Source: Candidatus Corynebacterium intestinavium
Lineage (GTDB): Bacteria > Actinomycetota > Actinomycetes > Mycobacteriales > Mycobacteriaceae
Length of the DNA: 64,000 nt
Assembly (NCBI GenBank): GCA_019120635.1
Contig: DWUR01000098.1
Span: forward strand, 1 to 64,000
Direction: 5' to 3'
Positions 28,239 to 39,192 of the stretch are shown one piece after another. The position numbers were made by a program, and so were the translations under genes. Every line of letters starts with the position of its first letter. Position 1 is the first letter of the stretch. The notes under the pieces are model-generated. The model did no database searches. It was given only the letters and a program-made list of their open reading frames with translations, and was not told where the DNA came from.

Positions 28239-29551
28239 GGTTTCGCGAGCTCACCTCCCTCGGTGTCGAGGTGACGTAGGTGTTCAACGGCGTCCCAGTC
28301 GAGCACCCGCGTGAAGGCCTCCCGCGTGTCAGCCGGGACGTGCTCGCGCGGCTTCTTCCCGTTCAGGACCTCTGTGGCGATTGCGACCTTATCCTTGACG
28401 ATTTGGAGCGCGAGGCCGGTTTTCAGGGCTATGACGAGCACCTGGTTATCCTTCCACCCCATGGCGTTAGTCGCCTCGCAGACTGCCCGGCGCGCGGTGT
28501 GGAATGCGACCACTCCTTCCCCATTCCCGACGAGTACCTGGGTGAGCACGTAGAGCACATTGCTTCTCACGTCGCCGGTTGTGTGGCGCGCAGTTGCCGC
28601 GAGCAGTGAACGGATGACGGGCGAGGGCATGCCGATTGATGTGGTGATGAGAAAGGCCTGGCTGCGGGGCTCCCCACAGAGCCCGGCGATCGCGCTCAGC
28701 AGCGCCAGGTCTGCCGTTGCATCCTCCACCGTGGTGAGCCCATCGAGTATCTCTTCTGTTTTGGCCAACAGGTGGCGGAGGGCAGCATCCAGGCACCGCG
28801 GGTTCGGCTGCCCGGCCAGGGGTGGGTCCTGCTGGTCCAGCCAGCATTCCATGTCCTCGCGAGCTGCGAAGTTCAGGGCATTGGTCACCCCCGCGTGGAG
28901 GGCTACTGGGTTGGCGCTTTGTACCGAGATGGTCCCCCCGTCCACCCATAGTTGGGTGTGGAGGTCATATGTCGCCCACTCCTGGTGGTCTGCGATCTCC
29001 TGGGCCCAGTGGCTGGTGTGCACGGGGATTCCGGCCAGGGCGAGTTGGGTGCGTGTGTCGGCGAATACGTCGACGGCGCGGGCTGGGGTTCCTCCGATAA
29101 CGAGGATGATCGCCTGCGGGCATTGATCCGTCGGCACGGTATCCACGATGGGAGCCCCCAGTGCGGCGCAGAAGGTGTCGATGGCCTCCTCGGTACTATC
29201 GCCGTCCAGGTCGGCTCTCACCACGGGGCCAACCTGAAAGGTGACGGTGGCGCTTGTGGTGGCGCGGTCACCCGGGTTGCTGCCTCGAGGTGGCCCATCC
29301 TTGCTGACCGGTTGGAGTCCGATGAGCACCAAGGAGTCCTGCGGTGTGAAACCGAGCATGGCTGGCAGGCCTGCAAGCAGAGCTCCGGGGTCGGCTCCCA
29401 GAGAGATGTCGCGCTGCCCGGTCGGAGCGGTGTCGCCGCCTTGAATGCCTCGCAGCCTATTGCCGGGTGGCTGGGACCGCGCGGCGGTGGTCTCGTGGGG
29501 AATATTGCGATGGTCGTTGTGGTTAGAATGACGTGAATGGTGTGATCTCAT
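28235..29551 (-). CDS. DUF4192 family protein
   Basis: About 438 residues from ATG 29551. The first 50 residues are His/Asn/Arg-rich and likely disordered. The conserved DUF4192 core starts at [24 protein letters not shown], followed by an alpha/beta region and a helical C-terminal half with conserved tryptophans ([17 protein letters not shown]). Cytoplasmic, no catalytic motif I recognise; function unknown. Convergent with galE and divergent from the PAC2 gene. The 213-base gap upstream shows no gene. Confidence 0.8.
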   Translation of the reverse strand: MRSHHSRHSNHNDHRNIPHETTAARSQPPGNRLRGIQGGDTAPTGQRDISLGADPGALLAGLPAMLGFTPQDSLVLIGLQPVSKDGPPRGSNPGDRATTSATVTFQVGPVVRADLDGDSTEEAIDTFCAALGAPIVDTVPTDQCPQAIILVIGGTPARAVDVFADTRTQLALAGIPVHTSHWAQEIADHQEWATYDLHTQLWVDGGTISVQSANPVALHAGVTNALNFAAREDMECWLDQQDPPLAGQPNPRCLDAALRHLLAKTEEILDGLTTVEDATADLALLSAIAGLCGEPRSQAFLITTSIGMPSPVIRSLLAATARHTTGDVRSNVLYVLTQVLVGNGEGVVAFHTARRAVCEATNAMGWKDNQVLVIALKTGLALQIVKDKVAIATEVLNGKKPREHVPADTREAFTRVLDWDAVEHLRHLDTEGGELAKP

Positions 29552-29764
29552 GAACAAAGTGTGCTCGATCACCCGGTCAGCCCCAGCGCAGCAGCGTTGG
29601 TCTGCGGAGGAGAACCGCCAAGGCCCTGTGGACACGCAGTGGACTGTGGATAACTTCCCCCCGCCGGAGCCCGCCACGTATTTTGGCTGGCCTGAACTCA
29701 GTTAATGCCGAGATCCCCGGCCCGCTGCCCCGCAGTCGTTGTAAAGAAAGGGAGCGCAAAGACG

Positions 29765-30799
29765 ATGCCTCAGGAGAATTCTTTTAGCCGCCGTCCCCGG
29801 AACACCATGTATGAGATGGAATATCCCATTCCGCTGGAGGCGGATTCGCCGGACGAGGGTATTCCGATGCTGATCGCACTCCAGGGCTATGCCGATGCGG
29901 GCCAGGCCATCGCAGTCAGCGGAAATCACCTCCTGGAGGCACTGGATAGCTCGGTTGTCGCCAGCTTCAACCTCGATGATCTACTGGATTACCGCGCACG
30001 GCGCCCCAGCATCACGATCGACCAGAATCGGATCACCAAGTCCGACAAGCTCAGCCTGGACGTGCGCATCGTCAAGGATGTTAACGACCGGCCGTTCCTG
30101 CTGGTCGCCGGCCCAGAGCCGGACTTGAAGTGGGAGGCATTCGGGCACGCCATCATGGAGTTGGCGCAGCGAGCGAATGTCTCCCGGGCGATTTCCTTCT
30201 ATGCTGCCCCGATGACGGTGCCGCACACCCGCCCGCTGGTGATTTCCGCACACGCTTCGGACCCGTCCCTGGTGCGGGATTACCACACGTGGGACGCACG
30301 GCTGGTGATCCCGGGGGCTGCTGCGCTCGAGACTGAGATGCAGCTGTCTGCCGCGGGGTTCGACGCCATTGGGCTTACGGCCCATGTGCCGCACTACATC
30401 GCGGGTTCGGAGTACCCAGAGGCTAGCTACGCGCTGCTGAAGGCCTTCGGCGACCTCGCCGACCGCGAGCTGCCGTTGAAGGCGCTGGAGAAGGATATGT
30501 CGCGCGTACAGCAACAGCTCGCACAGCAGACGGAGGAATCCCACGAGATCGCTACCGTCGTTGGGGCTCTCGAGCAGCAGTACGACAAGGAAGTCCGTAG
30601 GCTTCGAAAGAAGAAGAGTTCGTTGCTCGAGCCAGGACAGGACATCCCCACTGGCGAGGAGCTGGGCGCCGAGTTCGAGGCATTCCTGGCCCGCATGAAT
30701 GACGCGGCGGATACCGATTCCGCGGCAGGCGGGGAGGATCCAGCGGATCCCACCGATAGCAACGACCCACGCGACGACAATGAAGGAGACTCACAGTAG
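29765..30799 (+). CDS. PAC2 family protein
   Basis: About 344 residues from ATG 29765 (GGGAG upstream). A PAC2 domain (about 20-230), related to proteasome-assembly chaperones and ATP-grasp-associated proteins, with PMLIALQGYADAGQAI at its start and ISFYAAPMTVPHTRP in the middle. A helical region (about 230-280) and an acidic C-terminal tail follow. Its TAG stop overlaps the GTG start of the helicase by one base, so the two are made together. Corynebacteria lack a 20S proteasome, so the role must differ. Confidence 0.83.
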   Translation: MPQENSFSRRPRNTMYEMEYPIPLEADSPDEGIPMLIALQGYADAGQAIAVSGNHLLEALDSSVVASFNLDDLLDYRARRPSITIDQNRITKSDKLSLDVRIVKDVNDRPFLLVAGPEPDLKWEAFGHAIMELAQRANVSRAISFYAAPMTVPHTRPLVISAHASDPSLVRDYHTWDARLVIPGAAALETEMQLSAAGFDAIGLTAHVPHYIAGSEYPEASYALLKAFGDLADRELPLKALEKDMSRVQQQLAQQTEESHEIATVVGALEQQYDKEVRRLRKKKSSLLEPGQDIPTGEELGAEFEAFLARMNDAADTDSAAGGEDPADPTDSNDPRDDNEGDSQ

Positions 30800-33357
30800 T
30801 GGGAATCGCTGCCCAGCTGGCCGACCTACTCCCCGACCTCGACGAGGTCCCTGAAGGCCTCGTTGACGACGCCGTGTTGGCGTCCTTCTTGCGGTGGACG
30901 GAAGACCGCGGGATCAGCCTCTACGAGGCGCAGAAGGAGGCAGCCACGGCGCTGGTCGCCCAGGACCACGTCATCCTGGCGACCCCCACGGGGTCCGGGA
31001 AGTCGATGGTGGCCCTGGCGGCCCACTTCGTGGCGCTGGCGCGCGGGCAGCGCAGTTTCTACACCGCCCCGATCAAGGCTTTGGTCAGCGAGAAGTTCTT
31101 CGACCTCTGCGCTACCTTTGGCCCTGAGAATGTGGGCATGATGACCGGTGATGCGACCGTCAATGGTGGTGCCCCCATTATCTGCGCCACCGCCGAGATT
31201 CTCGCCAATATCGCGTTGCGCGACGGCAAGGATGCGCAGGTCGACCAGGTGGTCATGGATGAGTTCCACTACTACTCCGAGCCCGACCGTGGCTGGGCCT
31301 GGCAGGTGCCCCTCCTGGAACTCCCCCACGCCCAGTTCCTGCTGATGAGCGCCACGCTGGGAGACACCGCGTGGCTGGAGAAGGACCTGACCGGCCGCAC
31401 CGGCAGGCCCTGCACCCACGTTTCTGGCTCCGTCCGCCCGGTTCCGCTGAGTTTCGACTACGTCTACACCCCGGTGCACGAGACCATCGAGGAGCTGGTC
31501 AAGGACGGCAAGGCCCCGGTCTACGTCGTGCATTTCACCCAGCGCGAGGCCATCGAGCGCGCCCAGGCGCTGACGAGCCTGAGCCTGGTCAGCGAAGAAA
31601 AGAAGAAGGCGATCGCCGAGGCGATCGGGAACTTCAAGTTCACCACCAGCTTCGGCAAGACCCTATCCAAGCTGCTGCGCCGCGGGATTGGTGTCCACCA
31701 CGCCGGCCTGCTGCCGAAATACCGGCGCCTGGTGGAGCAGCTCGCCCAGCAGGGCCTGCTGACCGTCATCTGCGGCACCGACACTCTGGGCGTGGGGATC
31801 AACGTTCCGATCCGCTCGGTGCTCATGACGGAACTAGCGAAGTTCGACGGTGAACGCCACCGCATCCTGAAGTCGCGGGAGTTCCACCAGATCGCCGGAC
31901 GAGCAGGACGCGCAGGCTACGACACGGAAGGCACCGTCGTCGTCCAGGCGCCGGAACACGAGATTGAGAACTTCCGGCTCCGCCAGCGCGCTGGGACGGA
32001 CCCGAAGAAGCTCAAGCGACTGCGCAAGAAGTCCGCGCCACAGGGCCGAACCACCTGGTCCGAGTCCACGTACGAACGCCTGCTCACCGCGGAGCCAGAA
32101 GAGCTGGTCAGCCAGTTCACGATGAGCAACTCGATGCTGCTGAACATCGTCGCCCGCAAGGAATGGACCTTCGCCGCCCTCAAGCGGCTGCTCCGCAGCA
32201 GCCACGAGACCCGTGCGAAGCAGAACGCTCACATCCGCACCACGATCGAGCTCTACCGTGGCCTGCTTCGCTCCGAGGTGGTCGAGGAGTTCGCGGCGGA
32301 CACTCCGTCCGGGAAGGACGCCCGCCTGACCCAGGAACTGCAGCGGGACTTCGCGCTCAACCAACCGCTGGCCCCGTTCGCGCTAGCTGCCCTAGGCCTG
32401 CTCGACCCGGAGTCCCCGGAGTTCACCCTGGACGTGATCTCCACTTTCGAGGCGGTTCTCGACGACCCCCGTCAGGTACTCAGCGGCCAGGAACGCGCAG
32501 CCCGCGATGAGGAGCTCGCCGCGCTCAAGGCGGAGGGCGTGGACTACACCGAGAGGATGAACATCCTCGAGGACGTCACCTACCCGCAGCCGCTGGCCGA
32601 ATCCCTCGACAATGCCTTCGACATCTTCTGCGAATCCAACCCCTGGGCGAAGGATTTCGACATCTCCCCCAAGTCGGTCCTGCGCGACATGATCGAAAAA
32701 GGCATGACCTTCTCGGACATCATCGCTACCTACCGCTTGGGGCGTTCTGAGGGCGTGGTGCTGCGCTACCTGACCGACGCGTGGCGCACCCTGGATCACT
32801 CGGTGCCACAGAGCTACCGCACGGAGGAGCTCGAGGACATCATCGAGTGGCTCGGCGAGCTCATCCGCCAGGTGGACTCCTCCCTGCTGGATGAGTGGGC
32901 CACCCTCTCCGACCCGGATGCCCCGCTGACCGAGGAGCAGGTCACAGAGCACGCCTTCGGGGTCACCGACAGTTCCGCGCTCTCGGCCAACAAGCGGGCC
33001 CTGCGACGCATGGTGCGCAACCACATGTTCCGCCACGTGGAGCTCTTCGCCTTCGAGAAGGAGGAGCAGCTGGCGGAGCTGGATTCCTACCTGGAGGACG
33101 CTCCCGACTGGCCCGCCGCCATGGACGACTACTTTGAGGAGTACGCGGACCTGGGGGTTGACGCCGACGCCCGCTCCAACTCGATGGTGCTCATCGACGA
33201 GAACCCGGAGGGTGCGGCCGGCCAGTGGCGGGTGCGCCAGATTCTGGATGACCCGGAGAAGGACCACGGCTGGGCCTTCGAGGGCATGGTGGACCTTGCC
33301 GCTACCGACGAGGCCGGCGAGGTGCGCCTAGCCAGCCTGGTTATTCACCAAGGCTAG
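30799..33357 (+). CDS. Ski2-like DEAD/DEAH-box RNA helicase with DUF3516 domain
   Basis: 852 residues. Helicase core: Walker A TPTGSGKS (about 62-69), motif II MDEFHYYSEP (about 152), motif III LMSATLG, and motif VI HQIAGRAGRAGYD. A long C-terminal DUF3516 region follows, rich in Leu and Glu. Related to HelY/Mtr4-type RNA helicases, so an RNA turnover or folding role is likely but unproven. Translationally coupled to the PAC2 gene. The last 17 bases overlap the convergent oxyR. Confidence 0.9.
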   Translation: MGIAAQLADLLPDLDEVPEGLVDDAVLASFLRWTEDRGISLYEAQKEAATALVAQDHVILATPTGSGKSMVALAAHFVALARGQRSFYTAPIKALVSEKFFDLCATFGPENVGMMTGDATVNGGAPIICATAEILANIALRDGKDAQVDQVVMDEFHYYSEPDRGWAWQVPLLELPHAQFLLMSATLGDTAWLEKDLTGRTGRPCTHVSGSVRPVPLSFDYVYTPVHETIEELVKDGKAPVYVVHFTQREAIERAQALTSLSLVSEEKKKAIAEAIGNFKFTTSFGKTLSKLLRRGIGVHHAGLLPKYRRLVEQLAQQGLLTVICGTDTLGVGINVPIRSVLMTELAKFDGERHRILKSREFHQIAGRAGRAGYDTEGTVVVQAPEHEIENFRLRQRAGTDPKKLKRLRKKSAPQGRTTWSESTYERLLTAEPEELVSQFTMSNSMLLNIVARKEWTFAALKRLLRSSHETRAKQNAHIRTTIELYRGLLRSEVVEEFAADTPSGKDARLTQELQRDFALNQPLAPFALAALGLLDPESPEFTLDVISTFEAVLDDPRQVLSGQERAARDEELAALKAEGVDYTERMNILEDVTYPQPLAESLDNAFDIFCESNPWAKDFDISPKSVLRDMIEKGMTFSDIIATYRLGRSEGVVLRYLTDAWRTLDHSVPQSYRTEELEDIIEWLGELIRQVDSSLLDEWATLSDPDAPLTEEQVTEHAFGVTDSSALSANKRALRRMVRNHMFRHVELFAFEKEEQLAELDSYLEDAPDWPAAMDDYFEEYADLGVDADARSNSMVLIDENPEGAAGQWRVRQILDDPEKDHGWAFEGMVDLAATDEAGEVRLASLVIHQG

Positions 33358-34309
33358 CGACCAGCTCAGCCCGGGCGGTTTCCTGCACCGCTGCAAAGGC
33401 CTCAGAGAGAACGCGGCCGAGCTCTTCGTAGTCCTCGGTGCGCACGCTGCTAGAGCGGTGGGCGATCCCCACCGTGCGGCCTGCTGCCTTCTCCTCGGGG
33501 TGGAAGGTCGCCAGGCCGATGCCCGGGCGCTGGCACTCGCTGGGCACCGCGCTCAGCGGAACGAGGGTCGCGCCCTGCCCGGCGGCAACGAGGTGGACCA
33601 CGGTAGACAGGCTCGTTGCCCGGGTCACCGCCAGTCGGGGGTCATGGCTCATGCTCACCCTGCGGCACAAGTCCATCACCTGGTCCCGCAAACAGTGCCC
33701 CTCGTCGAGGAGCAGGAGGTCGAGCTTTTCGAGGTCGTTGACCCGCAAGTCGCGACGGCCGGCCATCGGGTGGCCTTCTGGGACGACCACCACGAACTCC
33801 TCCTCGTAGAGGGGAATCGTGGTCAGCCCGGCGTCCTCAAACGGGAGGCCCAACACCGCGACGTCGATGCGCCCCTGCCGAAGGGCATCCACCAGGTGGT
33901 GGGTCTTCTCCTCCACGATCTGGGGGGCATCCCCAGCCTGCGGTTCATCAAGGGCGCGCAGGAAATCCGGGAGAATGAAGGGGGCGATCGTCGGGATCAT
34001 ACCCACGACCAGGGCGCTGCCCAGCCCGCCTTTCACAGAATTGGCGTGATCAACGAGGGCGTCCACGCTCTCGAGCGTGGCGTGGGCGAAAGGCAACAGC
34101 GAGCGCCCCATCGGCGTCACGATGACTTTTCGGGTGGAGCGTTCGATCAGCTGCACGCCGAGCCCCTGCTCCAGGGTCGCGAGAGCCTGCGAGAGGGAGG
34201 GCTGGGAAATGCCCAGGTGCGCCGCCGCCGTGCCGAAGTGGCCGTGTTCCGCGATGGTCGCGAAGGTCCGGACCTGCGCGATGGTCGGCCGATACTCTTT
34301 GTGGATCAC
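33341..34309 (-). CDS. oxyR: Hydrogen-peroxide sensor OxyR
   Basis: A 322-residue LysR-type regulator. Winged helix near residues 10-65, co-inducer domain from about 95. The OxyR hallmark LDEGHCLRDQVMDLC places C206 and C215 nine residues apart, as in E. coli C199/C208. In corynebacteria OxyR represses catalase, dps and heme/iron genes until oxidised. GTG start at 34309 after ATAGG. Divergent from hrpA with a 130-base gap, a conserved pair. It overlaps the upstream helicase gene's 3' end by 17 bases. Confidence 0.94.
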   Translation of the reverse strand: MIHKEYRPTIAQVRTFATIAEHGHFGTAAAHLGISQPSLSQALATLEQGLGVQLIERSTRKVIVTPMGRSLLPFAHATLESVDALVDHANSVKGGLGSALVVGMIPTIAPFILPDFLRALDEPQAGDAPQIVEEKTHHLVDALRQGRIDVAVLGLPFEDAGLTTIPLYEEEFVVVVPEGHPMAGRRDLRVNDLEKLDLLLLDEGHCLRDQVMDLCRRVSMSHDPRLAVTRATSLSTVVHLVAAGQGATLVPLSAVPSECQRPGIGLATFHPEEKAAGRTVGIAHRSSSVRTEDYEELGRVLSEAFAAVQETARAELVASLGE

Positions 34310-34439
34310 TGCTACCTATCAATGTTTCAACAATGCTGAAGCCTTATCCTACGCGAGCTGCCCGGGTGGTTTTAGCCAAAAGCTATGAATGGCTCCCGGC
34401 TACAGTTGGCAGTCGCAGAGTTGTTAAGCTGGAGCCCTA

Positions 34440-37400
34440 ATGAGCAGGGAAAATAGCGATAAGAGCACGCAAAAGTCACCGCAGCAGCCGTCGCGGCGCG
34501 CCGCCAACGGACGCCACCGCACCCGTGGAGGCAGGCCACGCCGCCGGGGACACAACGGCCGACAGCGCCGGGAACGCACGGCCGGCGTCAATCTGCCGCA
34601 GCAGGACCGGGTCTTCCCCCAGATCCGCTTCCCTAGCGAGCTCCCCGTCTCGGAGAGACAGGCGGATATCGAAAAGGCTATCGCTGAAAACCAAGTCGTC
34701 ATCATCGCTGGTGAGACCGGCTCGGGTAAGACCACCCAGATTCCGAAGATGTGCCTGAACCTGGGTCGCGGCAAGCGGCAGCGCATCGGGCACACCCAGC
34801 CCCGGCGCATCGCCGCCCGCAGCGTGGCGGACCGCATCGCCGAGGAGCTCGGCTCGAGCACGGATAAGCCGGATTCCCTGGTCGGCTACAAGATCCGCTT
34901 CGACGATAAAACCAGCGAAAACACCGCGGTCAAGCTCATGACGGACGGTGTGCTGCTCAACGAGATTCAGCGCGACCGGCTACTCCGCGAGTACGACACG
35001 ATCATCATTGATGAGGCGCACGAGCGCAGTCTGAACATCGACTTCCTGCTGGGGTACCTGAAAAATCTGCTGCCAAAGCGCCCGGATCTGAAGCTGATCA
35101 TCACCTCCGCGACGATCGACCCCGAAAGCTTCGCGGAGCACTTCGCCAGCGCCGACGGCACACCCGCACCGATCGTCGAGGTCTCGGGCCGCACCTACCC
35201 GGTCGAGATCCTGTACCGCCCGCTGGAGCGAAGCTATACCGACCCGAACGGCGGCGAGATCACCACCCACGTGACGGACCCGTTGGACGGGCTGATCGAG
35301 GCCGTCGACGAGCTGTGGAGCTTCGGCAGCGGCGACATTCTGTGCTTCTTCTCCGGGGAACGCGAGATCCGCGACGCCGCCGAGGCGCTGGATAAGCATC
35401 TAAACCGCGACCGGCGCGGGGCACTCGTAGACATCCTCCCCCTGTTTGGGCGACTGTCGAATGCGGAACAGCACCGCGTGTTCAACCCTGGACAGCGTCG
35501 CCGGATCGTGTTGGCCACGAATATCGCCGAGACTTCCTTGACCGTACCGGGCATCCGCTTCGTCGTGGATACCGGTTATGCGCGTATCTCCCGCTACTCC
35601 AATCGCACGAAGGTGCAGCGCTTGCCGGTGGAGGAGATCAGCCAGGCCTCCGCGAAGCAGCGTTCGGGCCGTTGTGGCCGTGTCGCCGACGGTATTGCGA
35701 TCCGGCTGTATTCGCAAGAAAACTTCGAAGCCCGACCGGAGTTCACCGACCCCGAGATTCTGCGCACCCACCTGGCCAGCGTCATCCTGGCGATGCTCGC
35801 CCTAGGCCTCGGTGATATCCAGAAGTTCCCCTTCCTGCAGGCCCCGGACTCTCGCGCGGTGCGCGACGGCGTGGCCCTGCTCAGCGAGCTGGGCGCGATC
35901 TCCGGCGGTGACCGGCACGCGTTGACGGACGTGGGACGGGACATGTCCCGCATCCCGACCGACCCGCGCTTGGCGCGGATGATGGTCGCCGCCCACCGCC
36001 TGAACATCCTGGACCAGGTCACCGTCATCGTCGCTGCGCTGTCAATCCAGGACGTCCGGGAACGGCCGTTGGAGAAGCAGCAGCAGGCCGACGAGTTCCA
36101 CGCCCGTTTCAAGGCGAACTCGGACTTCATCTCCACCCTGAAACTGTGGAGCTACCTGCAACAGCAGCGCGCCGAGCTCAGCGGTAATCAGTTCCGCAAA
36201 CTCTGCCAGCGGGAGTTCATCCACTACTTGCGTGTCCTGGAGTGGGCCGATCTGGTTCGTCAGCTGCTCAACATCGCCAAGGAGCTGCGCTGGTCCGTGC
36301 CGAATATTCAGCATGTCAGGCAGCTGACCTTCGACGGTGAGCCAATCGCCGAAGATGATGTCCACCGCGCGCTGCTGGCCGGGCTGATCAGCCACATCGG
36401 CATGCGGGAGGGCGAGAGCCGCCAGTTCACCGGCCCCCGCAATTCGCACTTTGTGGTGCACCCGAGCTCCCATGTCGCGAAGAAACCACCGCAGTGGATC
36501 ATGGCTGCGGAGCTGGTCGAGACATCCCGGATCTTCGCCCGAACGGTGGGGCCGATCCGCCCGGAGTGGGTGGAATCAATCGCGCCCCACATGGTGAAGT
36601 ACACCCATTCGGAGCCACACTGGTCCTCGAAGCGAGGTGCGGCAATGGTCTACGAAAAGGCCCTCCTGCTTGGACTCCCCATCGTCACGGAGCGTCGCGT
36701 CAACCTGGGCCGTATCGACCCGGAGCTGGCGCGGGATATGTTCATCCGCAAGGCGCTGGTCGAGGGCGACTGGGAGACGCGCCATAAGTTCTACCGCCAC
36801 AATCAGGAGCTTCTTGAACAGGCCGAGAAGCTGGAGGATAAGGCCCGGCGCCGGGACATCGTGATCGACGATGATGCCCTGTTTTCTTTTTACGACGCCC
36901 GCCTGCCCGCAGACATCATCTCCAGCCGACATTTTGATTCCTGGTGGAAGAAGGCACGCCACAAGAAGCCGGACCTGCTGGACTTTTCGCTCGACGCGCT
37001 CATCGATTCGCACGAAGGGGCCGCGGAGGCCAACGAGTTCCCGGACACCTGGCGGCAGGGCAGCCTGGAGTTCGACCTGGAGTATGTCTTCGACCCCACC
37101 GATCCGCGCGACGGTATCACCATGCAGGTTCCACTCCCCCTGCTGGCGAACATCGACCCGGAGATCACGCAGTGGTTGGTCCCAGGCATGCGCCACGAGC
37201 TAGCGGTAGCGCTCATCCGTTCCCTGCCAAAGGCGATCCGCAAGTCGGTGGTCCCGGCAACGGATTTCGCAGCCCGGGCGCTGGAGGCCATGACGCCCTA
37301 CGACGGGGCGATCGACGAGTCGCTGGCCGATGCGCTGCGCTCGCTGGGCGGTCGGGGCATCAATGCCACCGACTTCGACTGGACCAAGGTGCCTGACCAC

Positions 37401-38558
37401 CTGCGCATGAATTTTGCGGTTATTGACCGCCGCGGCAATGTGGTGCGCACCGGCCGGGATATCGTCGCACTCCAGCGGGAGCTGGCCGGTGATGTCCGCC
37501 AGGCAATTGCGGCGGCGAGTGCTCGGTCTCTGCGTGGTGGCCAGGGCTCTACGGCTGCCAGCCCGCTGGATGCCAAGGTGCACCAGAAGGGTGCGGGCGC
37601 AGCTGGCAATAAGGGCCGTGGCGCTGGCGGGAAGCAGAAGGCGGCTCAGGGCGGGGCCGGTGTGGGTGGCGTGCTTCAGCACGCTGACGAGTGGTCGGCC
37701 GAGAGTATCGGCGATATTCCTGAGTCCATCGAGACCGTCGTCGACGGCCAAGCTGTCAATGCGTTCCCCGCACTGGTTGCCAGCTTCTCCGCTGGCAAGA
37801 CCGGGCACCGCAGCACGCGTTTCGAGCTCAAGGCCTTCCCCACCGAGCAGGCGGCGAAGGCTCAGCAGTTCTCGACGGTGCTCGGGCTGATGGCCGAGGC
37901 CACCCCGATTTCCGCTGGGCAGATGCTTAAGGGGCTGCCGTTACGCCAGCGCGTGGCGCTGGAGAACTATCCGAACGGTGGTATTGAGGCGTTGGTGGAC
38001 GATGCGCGCACGGCGGCGTGCCGCCAGCTTCTGGAGAAGATTGGCCCGGTGATCAGAACCCCTGACGAGTGCGAACGGGCTTGCCAGACGGCCCGCCAGC
38101 AGGCTCCTGGGCTGGTGCGCCAGATCCTGGTTGCATTCGCCCCAGCTGCATTAGCCATCCAGGACATCTCCGCAGAACTGGAGCAGTGGGATGGTCCCGC
38201 GATTGCAGAAATGAAAAAGCAGGTGCAGCTGTACGCCGCGGACCACAGTCTGGTGACGTGGGGTATTCAGCGCCTCCGGCACGTCCCCCGGTACGTCGAG
38301 GCTATGAAGGAGAGGCTGGCACTGCTGGAGCGGGATCCTGATCGCGAGGCGGAATTGGCGGAGGAACTGGCGGATGCGATGAAGGTCTACCAGCAGACGG
38401 TGGATCGTCTGCCCAGTGCCCGGCAGGCCTCACCCCAAGTCAAGGATCTGCGTTGGCTGATCGAGGAGCTCATGGTGGCTCTGTTTGCCCAGCATTTGGG
38501 CACTGCCCGCAGCGCATCACTGCAGCGGGTCCGCAAGGCTGCCAGCCAGATCCGTTAG
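34440..38558 (+). CDS. hrpA: DEAH-box ATP-dependent RNA helicase HrpA
   Basis: 1372 residues, full length for HrpA. An Arg/Gly-rich N-terminus (1-60) precedes the helicase core: Walker A GETGSGKTT (about 91-99), DEAH in IIDEAHERSLNID, motif III ITSATID and motif VI RSGRCGRVADG. Helicase-associated and OB-fold regions follow, then a large DUF3418 C-terminal half. A Gly/Ala/Lys-rich linker lies near residues 1035-1080 (37545-37680). HrpA-type enzymes resolve stalled ribosomes or structured mRNA. Start ATG 34440 lacks a strong ribosome site. Confidence 0.95.
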   Translation: MSRENSDKSTQKSPQQPSRRAANGRHRTRGGRPRRRGHNGRQRRERTAGVNLPQQDRVFPQIRFPSELPVSERQADIEKAIAENQVVIIAGETGSGKTTQIPKMCLNLGRGKRQRIGHTQPRRIAARSVADRIAEELGSSTDKPDSLVGYKIRFDDKTSENTAVKLMTDGVLLNEIQRDRLLREYDTIIIDEAHERSLNIDFLLGYLKNLLPKRPDLKLIITSATIDPESFAEHFASADGTPAPIVEVSGRTYPVEILYRPLERSYTDPNGGEITTHVTDPLDGLIEAVDELWSFGSGDILCFFSGEREIRDAAEALDKHLNRDRRGALVDILPLFGRLSNAEQHRVFNPGQRRRIVLATNIAETSLTVPGIRFVVDTGYARISRYSNRTKVQRLPVEEISQASAKQRSGRCGRVADGIAIRLYSQENFEARPEFTDPEILRTHLASVILAMLALGLGDIQKFPFLQAPDSRAVRDGVALLSELGAISGGDRHALTDVGRDMSRIPTDPRLARMMVAAHRLNILDQVTVIVAALSIQDVRERPLEKQQQADEFHARFKANSDFISTLKLWSYLQQQRAELSGNQFRKLCQREFIHYLRVLEWADLVRQLLNIAKELRWSVPNIQHVRQLTFDGEPIAEDDVHRALLAGLISHIGMREGESRQFTGPRNSHFVVHPSSHVAKKPPQWIMAAELVETSRIFARTVGPIRPEWVESIAPHMVKYTHSEPHWSSKRGAAMVYEKALLLGLPIVTERRVNLGRIDPELARDMFIRKALVEGDWETRHKFYRHNQELLEQAEKLEDKARRRDIVIDDDALFSFYDARLPADIISSRHFDSWWKKARHKKPDLLDFSLDALIDSHEGAAEANEFPDTWRQGSLEFDLEYVFDPTDPRDGITMQVPLPLLANIDPEITQWLVPGMRHELAVALIRSLPKAIRKSVVPATDFAARALEAMTPYDGAIDESLADALRSLGGRGINATDFDWTKVPDHLRMNFAVIDRRGNVVRTGRDIVALQRELAGDVRQAIAAASARSLRGGQGSTAASPLDAKVHQKGAGAAGNKGRGAGGKQKAAQGGAGVGGVLQHADEWSAESIGDIPESIETVVDGQAVNAFPALVASFSAGKTGHRSTRFELKAFPTEQAAKAQQFSTVLGLMAEATPISAGQMLKGLPLRQRVALENYPNGGIEALVDDARTAACRQLLEKIGPVIRTPDECERACQTARQQAPGLVRQILVAFAPAALAIQDISAELEQWDGPAIAEMKKQVQLYAADHSLVTWGIQRLRHVPRYVEAMKERLALLERDPDREAELAEELADAMKVYQQTVDRLPSARQASPQVKDLRWLIEELMVALFAQHLGTARSASLQRVRKAASQIR

Positions 38559-38608
38559 CCTATGGTGTGCCGGCCGCGCGAGCGCCGGGCGGCGCTATGG
38601 GCTCGGTT

Positions 38609-39082
38609 TTAGTTCCCCGGGTGCGGAGAGTTGCCCTGGTGCTGGCTGCGCAGCAATGCGATCTCTGCCTCGAAGTCCTCGGAGGAGCTGAAGGACTTAT
38701 ACACGGAGGCGAAGCGGAGGTAGGCGACTTCGTCGAGTCGGCGCAGCGGTGGCAGGATCGCCAGGCCAATGTCATGGGCGTTGACCTGGGATCCGTAGTC
38801 CGCACGAACGCTCTGCTCAACCTCGTGGGCTAGCAGCTTGAGGTCGTCGTCTGACACATCGCGTCCCTGACAGGCTTGCCTTACGCCCTTGATGACCTTC
38901 TCGCGGCTGAATTCCTCCGTCACCCCGTTGCGCTTCGTTACGAGAAGGACCGAGCGCTCCATGGTGGTGAACCGGGTGAGGCATTGCAGGCACTCCCGGC
39001 GCCGGCGGATGGCAATTCCGCCTTCGACAACTCGGGAGTCCACAACACGGGAATCTTCACAGCGACAACTTGGGCATAGCAC
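38609..39082 (-). CDS. nrdR: Ribonucleotide reductase repressor NrdR
   Basis: 157 residues. An N-terminal zinc ribbon (C3, C6, C31, C34) followed by an ATP-cone domain ([21 protein letters not shown] onward). It senses ATP/dATP and represses nrd genes. GTG start at 39082. The C-terminal tail is short and polar. Order nrdR, divS-like gene, lexA matches C. glutamicum. An AGCGCC/GGCGCT hairpin (38581-38596) between it and the convergent hrpA is a weak terminator candidate. Confidence 0.95.
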   Translation of the reverse strand: MLCPSCRCEDSRVVDSRVVEGGIAIRRRRECLQCLTRFTTMERSVLLVTKRNGVTEEFSREKVIKGVRQACQGRDVSDDDLKLLAHEVEQSVRADYGSQVNAHDIGLAILPPLRRLDEVAYLRFASVYKSFSSSEDFEAEIALLRSQHQGNSPHPGN

Positions 39083-39192
39083 GCCACTAGTTTATGCCCA
39101 GCACGCAGAAAAAGCGCCACGGCGTGATTCCACAGTTCCCCCCCCCAATTCGATCGCCACGCCGCTACTGTGCCCAGCCGAACGGAGGGTGG

